Assembly (NCBI RefSeq): GCF_905404315.1 | Contig: NC_066290.1 | Location: 12,089,453 to 12,153,452, forward strand | Direction of reading: 5' to 3' | Source: Leptidea sinapis | Taxonomy: Eukaryota; Arthropoda; Insecta; Lepidoptera; Pieridae | Length of the DNA: 64,000 nt | Shown here: piece after piece, positions 1-9,052 of the stretch | How positions within the stretch are numbered: position 1 is the stretch's first letter | How the letters are laid out: every line of letters begins with the position of its first letter | Program-made: the position numbers and the translations under genes | Notes under the pieces: model-generated | Databases searched by the model: none | Told to the model about the DNA's origin: nothing | Seen by the model: the letters and a program-made list of their open reading frames with translations, nothing else

Positions 1-366
1 TTGGTTGAGTCGCCAACGCGGCTCCCGGAAGTGGATAGCCACATGCCGTCCTTATTAGATCTTCTGCTGACTACACATCCCGATGGTTACCAGGTCATTG
101 TCGACGCCCCTCTCGGAACGTCCGACCATTGCCTGGTCAGGAGTGTAGTGCCTATACGACGCCCACGTCGCAGACCACCAGCAACCCGTCGCGTTTGGCA
201 ATACAAGTCAGCAGATTGGGATAGGATGCGTTCCTTTTTTGCATCCTACCCTTGGAGCAGGGTTTGTTTCCCTTCGGATGATCCTAGTGCCTGCGCCGTT
301 GCAGTAGCCGATGTGATACTACAGAGCATGGATATTTTTATACCAAGCTCTGTAGTACCGAGGTTC
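1..366 (+). pseudogene. Non-LTR retrotransposon endonuclease fragment, cut at both ends
   Basis: An open frame enters from the left edge and reads about 120 residues of the C-terminal part of an apurinic-type LINE endonuclease. The diagnostic signature SDHCLV is at about residues 41-46; the SDH histidine is a catalytic residue of this fold. It is followed by the linker between endonuclease and reverse transcriptase (ADWDRM, then SYPW, then FIPSS). The frame stays open to 399, but the last 10-12 residues are antisense to the BEL element that starts there, so the real fragment ends near 366. The endonuclease N-terminus lies outside the window and the reverse transcriptase is absent. Clade is uncertain; CR1- or jockey-like are both possible. 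Confidence 0.7.
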
Positions 367-3300
367 TCATCGATTCGGTTCTCCGGAAATCCACGCTAGC
401 ACGACTGTACTATCTGACCAAGCCCACAGATTTTCTTTGGGAACATTCATCACTTGTGAGACGTCAAATACTAACTTAGCAGCAAGTAAGGCAGCACATA
501 GCTCCATACGTGGAATCGAAATTTCCTTTTCCACCGGTGCTACTTTAGTTTTAGCTGTTACCAAATTAACCTCAACATTACCATTACTGTTCTTAGATTT
601 AATATAGACTACAGCAGCATAACCTATCTGCGAAGCATCAGCAAAAGTATGTAGCTCGATATCGTCGTTACGTCTCGTTCGCAGCCATCTCGGTATTTTC
701 ACCAATTGGACATTAGCTAAATCATCTCGAAAGCTATGCCATTCTCTCATCAACTCCTCAGGTAAGCTATCATCCCAACTCAGGCCCGATTTCCATAGCT
801 TTTGTATGAAATACTTCGCCTTTATAATTATAGGTGCGATCCAGCCCATCGGATCATATAACCTAGCTATGTCAGATAATACGTTTCTTTTCGTCAGTGT
901 CTCCATATTCTCAGTCAAATGCAAATTATATTCGAAATTATCAGAATTTTTATTCCATCCAATTCCTAAAACCTTAACCATGTCGTTGTGTTTAAATACG
1001 ACTGACTGATCTTTATTTTGGCACTCTATACTTATATAATTAAGTAAGTCTTTACAATTCGTACTCCACTTCTGTAACTCAAATCCACCAGCTTTCATCA
1101 ACTCACTCATTTGGTCATAAATCTCAATGGCTTCAGGTACATCTTCACATCCTGTGAGCAGGTCATCCATATAATAGTCCTGTAAAGTAATTTGAGCAGC
1201 AATTGGATACCTCTCACCCTCATCCTTGGCCAACTGTTGCAGAGATTTTACCGCTAAATATGGTGCACATGCCGTTCCAAATGTAAGTCTTAATAAGCGA
1301 TAATGCTTAACTGGACCATTTGCGATCGGTCGCCACAATATTCTTTGGAAATCTGCATCTGTAGCGCTGACCTTCACTTGCCGATACATTTGTTTAAGGT
1401 CCGCCACTATGGCATAATTGTATCGCCTCCACCTCATTAAAATATGCCTCAAATCAAACTGAAGTTTGGGACCAACAAGGAGATTATCATTCAAGGATAC
1501 ATTATTCGTACCTTTACAGGACGCGTTAAAAACAACTCTCAATTTTGTCGTCTCCTTATCCTCCCTTACTACTGCATGATGTGGAAGATACATCACCAAC
1601 TCATCGTCAATCTCACTTCGCTCTACAATTTCTTCCATATGACCTTGTACCACATAATCCTCCAAAACCCTTTTATACTCCTCATGTAGCTTTGGATTTT
1701 TATGTAGCCGTTTCTCTAAAGACTTTAACATGCGTGTAGATATTTCATATGACTTTCCCTTAAAACACTCTGGATTAGGACCGTTAAATGGTAATCTGAC
1801 TACATAACGCCCACTACTATCTCTCTCAGTCGTATTTTCAAATATCTCTTCACATCTTAATTCTGTTCTTGTCATTCTCTTCCCAATAAAATCAGGCTCC
1901 CTTTCGATCTCCCAAACCTGTTTTAATAACTCATCTTCTTTCACTTGGACGGGTAAGCTAACAACTCTTTGATTGCTGGATGAAACATCCAGCTGTACCT
2001 TTCCCGACAAAATCCATCCGAATTGAGTATTTTGCGCGATCGGCCCACTCATTGTTGGATGTTTCATCAAGCCCTCCATAATTATTAGGCCGTAGACATC
2101 AGCTCCTAAAATCATATCAATTTTACCAGGAGATCCGTATTGTGGATCTGCTAAATTCAAACTATTAATCTCTGGCCAATTAGGAATCAACATATCTCTA
2201 CATGGTATAAGTGATGTTACTTTTTTTAAAACAAATGCATTAACAATTACTGAAAATTCAATATTATTTAGTGACTCTAACTCGACAGAAACCATACTTT
2301 TAGCTTGAGTTATCTCTCCACCTATCCCTGATATAACCCCATTAACAAATGTCTTTTTAAGACCCAAAAACTGCGTAATCTCCTCAGTTATAAATGATGA
2401 CTCGGACCCCTGATCTATTAAAACTCTTACTATTAATGACTTACCCTTATGAGACCTTACTCTAACTAAAGCCGTAGCTAATAACACTCTACATACTCGT
2501 TGCTCAGCAGAAAAATGTGCTACGGCTTTCGTTACTTCTGTATTCTCAGACAAAACCTGATTTGTCATTTTCTCATAGTGAAGCATCATGTGATGTCTCC
2601 TACCACATTTTCGACAACATATCGGATGCCGGCATTGCCTCACTGCATGACTTGACGCTAAGCAGTTGAAACAGAATCCCCTTGTTCTCACAAACTCTGT
2701 TCTCTCTTCCGGGGTTAGTTTTTCAAACTGCTTACACTGATAAAGTGCATTACACATCACGCATACTCTCTCTTTCTCATTGTGATTATTAACACTCTTC
2801 TCATCAACTGCAGCATGAAATACCTTTTTACTAGGTGAGTGTTTAAAACTTTTGGGTACAGGTTTGCCACTATCCCACATCTCCAATGTCCTGAATCGCG
2901 TCTCCAAAAAGTTTCTCAACTGCGCCCAGGTGGGTAAATCCTCACTCTCATTTTGACTTACCTGTAGTTCCCATACCTTCCTCGTCTCTGAATCCAATCT
3001 AGTAAGAACCAAGTAGTTTACTATAGGATCCCACGTAGACGTATCTATTAATAAATTTTGAAGGGATTTTAAACAGGCAGCTGTAGTGTCCAATAAATGT
3101 TTTATACCTGTGGCTGACTCTATACTTAAACTTTTCTGTCCAAACAAACGTTTCATAACTTCATTACAGTTATATCTTTTATTAGTATAACGTCGTGTTA
3201 ATTGTTTCCATGCCTCTTCGTAATTAGAATCAGTCGTTGAAAGACTTTTGAGCAACTGTTCTGCTTCTCCACTCAGACTACTCTTTAAATAATGTAATTT

Positions 3301-3771
3301 CTGAACAGCATTTAAAGATTGATTTGTGTGTATAAGAGATAAAAACATATCATGAAAAGCCTGCCAATCTTCATAAATACCAGAAAATCGTGGCAGCTGT
3401 ATTTGCGGTAGCTTAACATCAGTATTTAAAACTGCAGTCGTAGCTGCTCCAGTCACACCAGACCCTCCCGTATTTATTTGTAACTTTCGCATATCTTCCT
3501 TCATGCGTGTTTTATAATCTATGTAAGTGTCATCAAAATCACTATACAAATCATCCTTAAAATATGATATCTCAGATTTTTTTCCTTTATCTACACTACC
3601 GATTAAGTCTAAGTGTCTCTCTTCAAAATCTCCTTTCATCTTTTCCAAATTCTCTAAGCGCGACTCAATATAAGATATACTTATTCGCTCCTTCGGTGAT
3701 TTTTTATAATTGGTAAACGCCTTTGTCACACGTTCTAATAAATCTTCTTGCTTTAATATAGAAGAATTCAT
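367..3771 (-). CDS. BEL/Pao gag-pol polyprotein, 3'-truncated but uninterrupted
   Basis: A frame of 1134 codons opens at ATG 3771-3769. Order of domains: charged N-terminus (about 1-120); DUF1759-type gag region (about 130-280, with LPRFSG and a W-x-x-F core); two Cys/His zinc knuckles (about 366-395, CFNC and CRKCGRRHH); an aspartic protease of the DUF1758 type with DQGSES near residue 452; reverse transcriptase with the catalytic YYMDD near 864; and an RNase H-like region with FADAS near 1043. The last genuine residues are ISGEPNR, a point where Pao proteins normally continue with W. The frame then hits a stop in foreign sequence. The domain order is diagnostic of BEL/Pao. Without integrase this copy cannot insert autonomously, but the open frame suggests it is young. 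Confidence 0.93.
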   Translation of the reverse strand: MNSSILKQEDLLERVTKAFTNYKKSPKERISISYIESRLENLEKMKGDFEERHLDLIGSVDKGKKSEISYFKDDLYSDFDDTYIDYKTRMKEDMRKLQINTGGSGVTGAATTAVLNTDVKLPQIQLPRFSGIYEDWQAFHDMFLSLIHTNQSLNAVQKLHYLKSSLSGEAEQLLKSLSTTDSNYEEAWKQLTRRYTNKRYNCNEVMKRLFGQKSLSIESATGIKHLLDTTAACLKSLQNLLIDTSTWDPIVNYLVLTRLDSETRKVWELQVSQNESEDLPTWAQLRNFLETRFRTLEMWDSGKPVPKSFKHSPSKKVFHAAVDEKSVNNHNEKERVCVMCNALYQCKQFEKLTPEERTEFVRTRGFCFNCLASSHAVRQCRHPICCRKCGRRHHMMLHYEKMTNQVLSENTEVTKAVAHFSAEQRVCRVLLATALVRVRSHKGKSLIVRVLIDQGSESSFITEEITQFLGLKKTFVNGVISGIGGEITQAKSMVSVELESLNNIEFSVIVNAFVLKKVTSLIPCRDMLIPNWPEINSLNLADPQYGSPGKIDMILGADVYGLIIMEGLMKHPTMSGPIAQNTQFGWILSGKVQLDVSSSNQRVVSLPVQVKEDELLKQVWEIEREPDFIGKRMTRTELRCEEIFENTTERDSSGRYVVRLPFNGPNPECFKGKSYEISTRMLKSLEKRLHKNPKLHEEYKRVLEDYVVQGHMEEIVERSEIDDELVMYLPHHAVVREDKETTKLRVVFNASCKGTNNVSLNDNLLVGPKLQFDLRHILMRWRRYNYAIVADLKQMYRQVKVSATDADFQRILWRPIANGPVKHYRLLRLTFGTACAPYLAVKSLQQLAKDEGERYPIAAQITLQDYYMDDLLTGCEDVPEAIEIYDQMSELMKAGGFELQKWSTNCKDLLNYISIECQNKDQSVVFKHNDMVKVLGIGWNKNSDNFEYNLHLTENMETLTKRNVLSDIARLYDPMGWIAPIIIKAKYFIQKLWKSGLSWDDSLPEELMREWHSFRDDLANVQLVKIPRWLRTRRNDDIELHTFADASQIGYAAVVYIKSKNSNGNVEVNLVTAKTKVAPVEKEISIPRMELCAALLAAKLVFDVSQVMNVPKENLWAWSDSTVVLAWISGEPNR

Positions 3772-4163
3772 TTTGCAATTAACAATAGTATTTCAAACTG
3801 AAATTAGTAGACTAATAAATTATAACAAAGTTCGATAAATTTTCTAAGTTCCAATTTATCCAAATTTTTCTAAGTCAATATTAACGAAATTTTTCTAAGT
3901 CCTTGCGGTATTTCTTAAAAATTTAACAACTCTAAAATCACCAAAATTTTTCTAAGTCTTTTATAATTCTTGAAAACTTTACAAGTCTAAAATCACCAAA
4001 ATTTTTCTGTCTTTTGCACTGATTAAATTTTCTAAGTTTAAATACACCAATATTATTCTAAGTTAATAATTGTACTCACGAATTTTCCTAAAAGTCCTGA
4101 CACAACTTTGATTTAACACACTTCCACTTACGTTACACTATTCACTAGACACAATGACTTCGT
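3772..4163 (-). repeat. BEL leader with a repeated short motif
   Basis: The AT-rich segment between the primer-binding site and the gag start holds about seven degenerate copies of a motif that reads AAATTTTTCTAAGT on the plus strand. They lie near 3838, 3863, 3888, 3943, 3996 (degenerate), 4025 and 4048. Spacing is irregular, about 20-55 bp, and several copies share a preceding CACCAA. It is untranslated leader, where packaging or dimerisation signals usually lie; a role for the repeats is only inference. Confidence 0.75.
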
Positions 4164-4181
4164 TCCCGGGTTTCGGCACCA
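4164..4181 (-). promoter_or_regulatory. Primer-binding site matching tRNA-Phe
   Basis: The plus strand reads TCCCGGGTTTCGGCACCA. This equals the 3' end plus CCA of animal tRNA-Phe, whose acceptor stem begins GCCGAAA. On the element's sense strand it is the complementary primer-binding site, starting TGG two bases after the LTR end, as expected for an LTR retrotransposon. The tRNA assignment is from memory of the tRNA-Phe sequence. Confidence 0.85.
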
Positions 4182-4183
4182 GA

Positions 4184-4252
4184 TGTTAACGCGAGATGTA
4201 AATAATACGCACACACACTTGTCAAATCACAAACTTTTATTGGTACCATATT
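4184..4252 (-). repeat. BEL 5' LTR, inner part (R/U5 side)
   Basis: The LTR ends in TTAACA on the sense strand (4189-4184), two bases before the primer-binding site. A poly(A) signal AATAAA is read on the minus strand at 4241-4236. The segment is cut at 4252 by the jockey insertion; positions 4244-4252 are one copy of the target duplication. Confidence 0.8.
4244..4252. repeat. Target-site duplication of the jockey element, left copy
   Basis: TACCATATT occurs here and again at 7051-7059, exactly flanking the jockey-type sequence. A 9-bp direct repeat is within the usual range for non-LTR insertions made by target-primed reverse transcription. Confidence 0.8.
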
Positions 4253-7050
4253 GCTTCGTGGTCTTTTCTCGCCGCGCCCACATGGGCGCGGTGGGGGAAT
4301 GCTGATCAGGACTTTCCGTCCCCTGCAGCAAGCATCACTCGCCGCCCGTTGAAACGGGCGGGTCATTGGGGGTGAGAGTCGTTGCTCTCTGCGGTCGTCT
4401 TCTTTAATTTATGGTATGGTTGGGGGAGCGCCCCCCCCTTTGTGGTCATCTTTTTTGGAGCTGAGGGAGCGCCTGTTCCCTCAGCTGAGATCCGGTGATT
4501 GTTGCCGGTTTGCGCGGGCCTTGACGATCAGCCCCGAAGAAGAGGGAGGGCGATCAGCCGAGCCGCGCGCAAACACGTCTCTCTACATCCTCGTCCCGCA
4601 CGAGATCACGCGGGTAGCGGCGGCTGTCAGGTGGCCGCGCGTGCCAGGGGGCCAGATCTCGCAGATGATGGAGATCGGACGAGTCGGCACGCGCGAACAT
4701 GTTGACGGCGAGACGACGAGTGAAGTCGTCCAAGCCCTCGACTCTTAGGTCCCTCTGGATTGTTTGGTTCCTCACGTACCATGGTGCGCCCGTGATGCGG
4801 CGGAGGATCTTGTTCTGCACGGTTTCCAACCTTTTCCGGTTAGTTAGATTCACGAGCGCGTACCATGCAGGCGCGGCGTACGTGAGTCGGCTGCGTAGGT
4901 GGGTCTTGTACACCAAGACCTTCACCCTCAGAGGGAGGCTTGAGGAGAGCACTGGACGAAGTAAGGCCATCGCGACGTTTGTCGACGCGATGGTCTTCGT
5001 GACGTGCTCGTTCATGTTGAGCCGGCGGTCGATGGTGACCCCGAGGTACTTTACCGTCGGGGACCACGAAATGTCCTGTCCGTTTAGCTGCAACCTATGC
5101 TGGCCAGTGTGCACACTCCCAGTCGCGAGCGCCTGGGTTTTGCCAACGTTCACCGATAGCCGCCACTTCTTGAGCCATTCTGGCAGGGTGTCCAGCTGGC
5201 GCTGCATCTTCACGGCGGCGTGCGTTAGGTTGAGTGACGATGTAATATACGCCGCGTCATCTGCATATAGCGCCAGAGTCGCCGACGGTTCGAGCGGGAT
5301 GTCATTTGTGTATTTTGCGTACAGCAGGGGAGAGAGACAGCTCCCCTGCGGTACGCCAGCAGAGATAATCTTGGAAGCTGAAATGGCATCGTCTACCCTT
5401 ACTCGAAACCGACGGTTTTCAAGGAAGTTGGCGACTATCCTCACCAGGCGGGGAGGTGTCGAGGTTGCAGCTAACTTGTGCACGAGTCCAGTATGCCAAA
5501 CACGGTCGAACGCCTTCTCCATGTCCAGGAATACTGCCACAGCTTTCTCTCTTTTGTTGAGAGAAGCGGTGAGGGTGTGCAGTACCCTGGACAGCTGGAG
5601 CGTGGTGCTGTGTTCAGCGCGGAATCCAAACTGTTCTTCCCTAAGCTCTATGTAGGGTCTTAGGAGTGACAGCAGGAGAGATTCGAATATCTTAGACTGG
5701 GTCGCCAGAAGAGTGATGGGCCGGTAGCTATGTGCTAGTGCGGTGTCTTTCCCCGGCTTCGGGATCATAATGACGAGGCCTTCCTTCCAGATATTTGGAA
5801 AGTACCCCGAGCGCAGGATGCCATTAAAGAGTCGCGTCATCGCCGCGATGGTTTGACGCGGCAGATGACGCAGGGCGGCGTTTGTGATACCATCCGCGCC
5901 CGGGGCTTTTTTGGGCCTCGTCCGAAGGATGCAACTTCTCACTTTAGTTGGGGAGAAGAACACCGCATCTTCTAGTGCCTCTACCGGCCGTTCTAGATAT
6001 TCGGCGATCTCTCTCTCAAGTGCTGTCACGTGCGATACGTCGTCAGTTGGATTCGGCTGGAACTGGCGTTCAAGGTGTTCGGCGAAGATGTCGGCACGCT
6101 CTGCCGCTGCGTATCTCAAGGTTCCGTCGGGATGACGCAGCGGGCGAGCTGGGGGCGCTAGATTTGTGATTTGGCGGCACAGACGATGAAGAACTGATAC
6201 ATCATCTGCGGCCTCGCCAATCGTTTCCTCCCAGCTCTCGGCGGCATCCTCTTCGAGCTTTTTCTTGACTAGGCTGCCCAGCCTATTAAGACGAGTCTTG
6301 AGTGTTGGGCATCTGGTCACCTGCCATCTGCGGCGTAAAGCTCGTTTCTCGAGGATGAGTTGCCGCAGTCTTGCGGGCAACTCCGGCATCTTTCTGGACT
6401 CGGTCTCCTTTGTCGCGGTGGCCAGCGACCGCTGGATACTCCCCGTGAGGTCCACGGCGAGGGCTTCGACGTCGGCAGCTGTCTCTAACTTCCGGGATGG
6501 AGTGTTGGCTGCCAACTCTTCCGCGAACACCTTCCAGTCTGTGACCCGGCGTGATGGTGCTCGCGTTGCGGTGGCGGTTATGGTAAGAAGTACTGGAAGG
6601 TGGTCTGACAGAAGCTCATCGATAATAGTTTCCTGAGTCAGCTGGCAGTCCAAGTTCTTGAGGACAGTGAAATCAATCACATCCGGAAGGTATTCATGGT
6701 TGTCTGGGTAGTGGGTTGGAACCTCCGGGCCGTGGACCTCGTATCCGTGTTGTAAGGAGTCGTTAAAAAGTGTTCTGCCCGCGGTGTTGGCCATTCTGGC
6801 ATTCCAGGCAGGGTGCTTGCAGTTCCAGTCCCCGGCGGCGAGAGTTGCTTTCGGGGAGTTAAGTAACTGCCGCACGTCTCCGGGGACGAGCCTTCCGTTT
6901 GCCGGCCTGTAAATGGCGAAAATGCGCAAGTCCTGGCCGCTGATCTGGAGCTCAACACCGAGGGCTTGTAGACTATTCAGGTCCACCATCGGGAGCGGTT
7001 GGTGAAGCAACCCCCTCCTGACGAGCACGACCAACCCCCTGTACGGACCA
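4253..7050 (-). mobile_element. Jockey-type non-LTR retrotransposon, 5'-truncated, nested in the BEL LTR
   Basis: About 2.8 kb lies between the two TACCATATT copies. Read on the minus strand it begins inside the endonuclease, covers the rest of ORF2 and has a GC-rich 3' UTR (4553-4253) with hairpin-forming stretches, for example at 4340-4365 and 4273-4292. There is no clear poly(A) tail before the duplication. ORF1 and the endonuclease N-terminus are absent, the usual result of incomplete reverse transcription. GC content is much higher than in the surrounding DNA. Confidence 0.88.
4554..7034 (-). CDS. Jockey-type ORF2 (endonuclease C-terminal part plus reverse transcriptase), 5'-truncated
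   Basis: An uninterrupted frame of about 826 codons ends at TGA 4556-4554. It starts inside the apurinic-type endonuclease (GDWN near residue 68, SDHLPV near 142). It continues with the jockey linker and a reverse transcriptase showing FGFRAEHST (about 474), FLDMEKAFDRVW (about 500), AGVPQGSCLSP (about 553) and the catalytic YADDAAY (about 590; FADD is commoner in the clade). The C-terminal region around GAPWYVRN is typical of jockey. No natural start exists: the 5' end was lost at insertion and the first codon shown is TTG next to the junction. The endonuclease N-terminal catalytic residues are missing, so the copy should be dead, although the frame is intact. Confidence 0.93.
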   Translation of the reverse strand: MVVLVRRGLLHQPLPMVDLNSLQALGVELQISGQDLRIFAIYRPANGRLVPGDVRQLLNSPKATLAAGDWNCKHPAWNARMANTAGRTLFNDSLQHGYEVHGPEVPTHYPDNHEYLPDVIDFTVLKNLDCQLTQETIIDELLSDHLPVLLTITATATRAPSRRVTDWKVFAEELAANTPSRKLETAADVEALAVDLTGSIQRSLATATKETESRKMPELPARLRQLILEKRALRRRWQVTRCPTLKTRLNRLGSLVKKKLEEDAAESWEETIGEAADDVSVLHRLCRQITNLAPPARPLRHPDGTLRYAAAERADIFAEHLERQFQPNPTDDVSHVTALEREIAEYLERPVEALEDAVFFSPTKVRSCILRTRPKKAPGADGITNAALRHLPRQTIAAMTRLFNGILRSGYFPNIWKEGLVIMIPKPGKDTALAHSYRPITLLATQSKIFESLLLSLLRPYIELREEQFGFRAEHSTTLQLSRVLHTLTASLNKREKAVAVFLDMEKAFDRVWHTGLVHKLAATSTPPRLVRIVANFLENRRFRVRVDDAISASKIISAGVPQGSCLSPLLYAKYTNDIPLEPSATLALYADDAAYITSSLNLTHAAVKMQRQLDTLPEWLKKWRLSVNVGKTQALATGSVHTGQHRLQLNGQDISWSPTVKYLGVTIDRRLNMNEHVTKTIASTNVAMALLRPVLSSSLPLRVKVLVYKTHLRSRLTYAAPAWYALVNLTNRKRLETVQNKILRRITGAPWYVRNQTIQRDLRVEGLDDFTRRLAVNMFARADSSDLHHLRDLAPWHARPPDSRRYPRDLVRDEDVERRVCARLG

Positions 7051-7197
7051 TACCATATTTATGCTTAAGGCTTCATCCTAATAAAAGCTATAAAATACTA
7101 AAAGCGCGTTTCATTCTTAAGCAACTACATTTACAGCGCCATCTATGATCTAGGCGGGACAACATATTATATATACTACTGTGAGCGTCGAATTACA
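7051..7197 (-). repeat. BEL 5' LTR, outer part (U3 side), with right copy of the jockey target duplication
   Basis: This is the upstream half of the split LTR. It starts with the second TACCATATT (7051-7059) and ends near 7197, where the minus strand reads TGTAATTCGACG, giving TGT...ACA termini together with 4184. A start two bases further out (7199) is also possible. The sense strand holds AT-rich TATA-like stretches near 7097-7089. Intact, the LTR would be about 210 bp. Confidence 0.7.
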
Positions 7198-7419
7198 CAA
7201 TAATATAATATTGAATCTTTGAATTACGCTGTGACTAGTCTACCTATAGGTTGAAATTCGTTTTTTCTGATGGGAAAAGTAAAATCTTAAATAATATTTT
7301 AGGGATTACATATTATCACGGCGACTGACTATAAAGAGACCATAGGTATAATAATAATCAACTGATATAAGTACCTATTAGTTATATTATATATGTTATT
7401 AGCTGACCCAGCAAACGTT
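7198..7419. other. AT-rich spacer
   Basis: I see no coding potential or repeat with clear ends here. Confidence 0.6.
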
Positions 7420-7665
7420 GTATTGCCGATATTAAAATCGCGATACAAAAGTAACTGTTGAACGTAGATCGGTGAAAATTTGAAGTTGTATGTATTTTTT
7501 AATGCTGTCTCATAATCGAAAAAATCGTGTGGACCACCCTTAACATTTAGGGGGATGAAAAATAGATGTTGTCCGATTCTCAGACCTACCCAATATGCAC
7601 TCAAAATTTCATGAGAATCGGTCAAGCCGTTTCGGAGGAGTTCAAAGTTTAACACCATGACACGA
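7420..7665. repeat. Interspersed repeat, family P (CCGTTTCGGAGGAGTT type)
   Basis: It begins with GCTGACCCAGCAAACGTTG and contains CCGATTCTCAGACCTACC and GGTCAAGCCGTTTCGGAGGA. Related text recurs at 59400-60150 in the opposite orientation, and the GCTGACCC-type end recurs at 35424. I recall such strings as widespread in insect genomes, probably the tail of a retroelement, but cannot name the element. Confidence 0.6.
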
Positions 7666-8865
7666 GAATTTTATAACTATATTAGATTATAATATATTAC
7701 AGTGAAGTGGACAGTATTTCTAGTAAGTTTTAGTTGACTCAGATACCCCCGTATCTGAGTCCGTTTTAATTTAACGCAGCTCTAATACGATCCATGAGTG
7801 TGTGAGTGAGGACGCGATATCGACAATACTACTCCCTCGTTTTAGAACTGTGCTTCCTACACAATTTTTATAACGTCAGCCCAAAATTAATAAACATCGC
7901 ATACATAGATACTAGATTAATTTATAACATAAATACCTTAAATTATAGCATAAAATAGTACCTAATAAATTTTAAAAAATCCGTTAAATTTAATCGTGTT
8001 CTGGGGTGATCAGATCTATAGACAATAACAAAATTATGAACAAAATAGCTTATTAGCAATATTTTGACTTAAGTACAAACATTAACGAAAATCAAAACAA
8101 ATTGTTAATATTTATATTAATAATTAATACCTGTATACTTACCTCACCTATATAGCATGAAAAATATTGCTATATCATTTATATATAGACAAAATTAAAT
8201 TCATTAAAAAAAACCGCGAAGTTATCAAATAACATTTAATTTTGATCATTTATAAAGTACTACATATTTTATTAAAAAATAGCACAATAAGAGTAGGTAT
8301 ATGGTATAGGTATAGGTACGCATGAACCCATATTACAAATTAGTCATGTATACCGAAATATTATTACATAAGGACATTAGAAATTTATTTATTTATTTTT
8401 ATATTAAAAGGGCTTAAAGTAGTATGAACTTTGATATACAATTAATACTATAACTACTTATAATTTTAAAATTCTTACATTTAATACTTATACCTAAACG
8501 TAGACAACTAATTTGTAATTACTAACATTTACTTGATAATTATTTTTTATTATGCATTTTATTGATTTGATTGATACTACTTTGTTTAAAATAACATCTT
8601 GTAATACTGTATTAAATGAAAATAATTTCTCTTTTCCTTTTAAATATTATGTAATTTAATTTTAAGCGGCTTCACACACAGATAAGCTTCCTAAAGTTTA
8701 AGTGTGTGTGTTTAAGTGTAAGTGAACTTTATTGTATGTTAAAAAATATTATAAAAAAAAAACCTATACCTAATTTATTCGCAGTTTAGATAAATTATAA
8801 GGGTTCCTTAACATATTTCTTAAAATTTATGCCTATGATTGTACATTATAAATCGGGCAGTAACG
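7666..8865. other. AT-rich DNA with one perfect hairpin
   Basis: Mostly low-complexity AT. The one clear structure is a perfect 11-bp inverted repeat, GACTCAGATAC (7736-7746) and GTATCTGAGTC (7751-7761), around CCCC. No gene seen. Confidence 0.6.
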
Positions 8866-9052
8866 TCCTCGAATGGCGACCACTACCGGAAGACGCAGTG
8901 TTGGTAGGCACCCCACAAGATGCATCGACGATCTGGGCAAGATCGCCGGAATACGTTGGATGAGGGCAGCGCAGGACCGTTCGTCATAGAAATCTTTGAA
9001 GGAGGCCTTTATCCAGCAGTGGACGTCTTCCAGCTGATGATGAATGAATGAT
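8866..9052 (+). pseudogene. RTE-type reverse transcriptase 3' end, degenerate
   Basis: In broken frames the segment encodes pieces such as GIRWMRAAQDR and QQWTSS, matching the C-terminal tail of RTE-type endonuclease-reverse transcriptases. The same tail is better preserved at 56394-56645. It carries at least one stop and one frameshift. Confidence 0.6.

Larger units (their letters stand above)
366..7197 (-). mobile_element. BEL/Pao LTR retrotransposon, 3'-truncated, interrupted by a jockey insertion
   Basis: Read on the minus strand, the order is 5' LTR (7197 down to 4184, with a 2.8-kb insertion), primer-binding site (4181-4164), leader (4163-3772) and gag-pol (3771-367). The copy stops abruptly near 366, inside the RNase H-like part of pol, so the integrase, the DUF5641-type C-terminus and the 3' LTR are all missing. 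The neighbour at the break is a LINE scrap, which suggests deletion or recombination. With the 3' LTR gone, neither LTR divergence nor the element's own target duplication can be measured. Without the jockey insertion the remaining BEL sequence is about 4 kb. Confidence 0.9.

Noticed and set aside
4145..5663. Plus-strand frames across the jockey element, up to 318 codons
   Set aside because: Antisense shadows of the jockey ORF2; no independent signature.
4407..7060. ATGGTATGG at 4411-4419 and its inverse at 7048-7056 as terminal inverted repeats of the jockey region
   Set aside because: Only 9 bp, and one copy overlaps the target duplication; the direct duplication is the better explanation.
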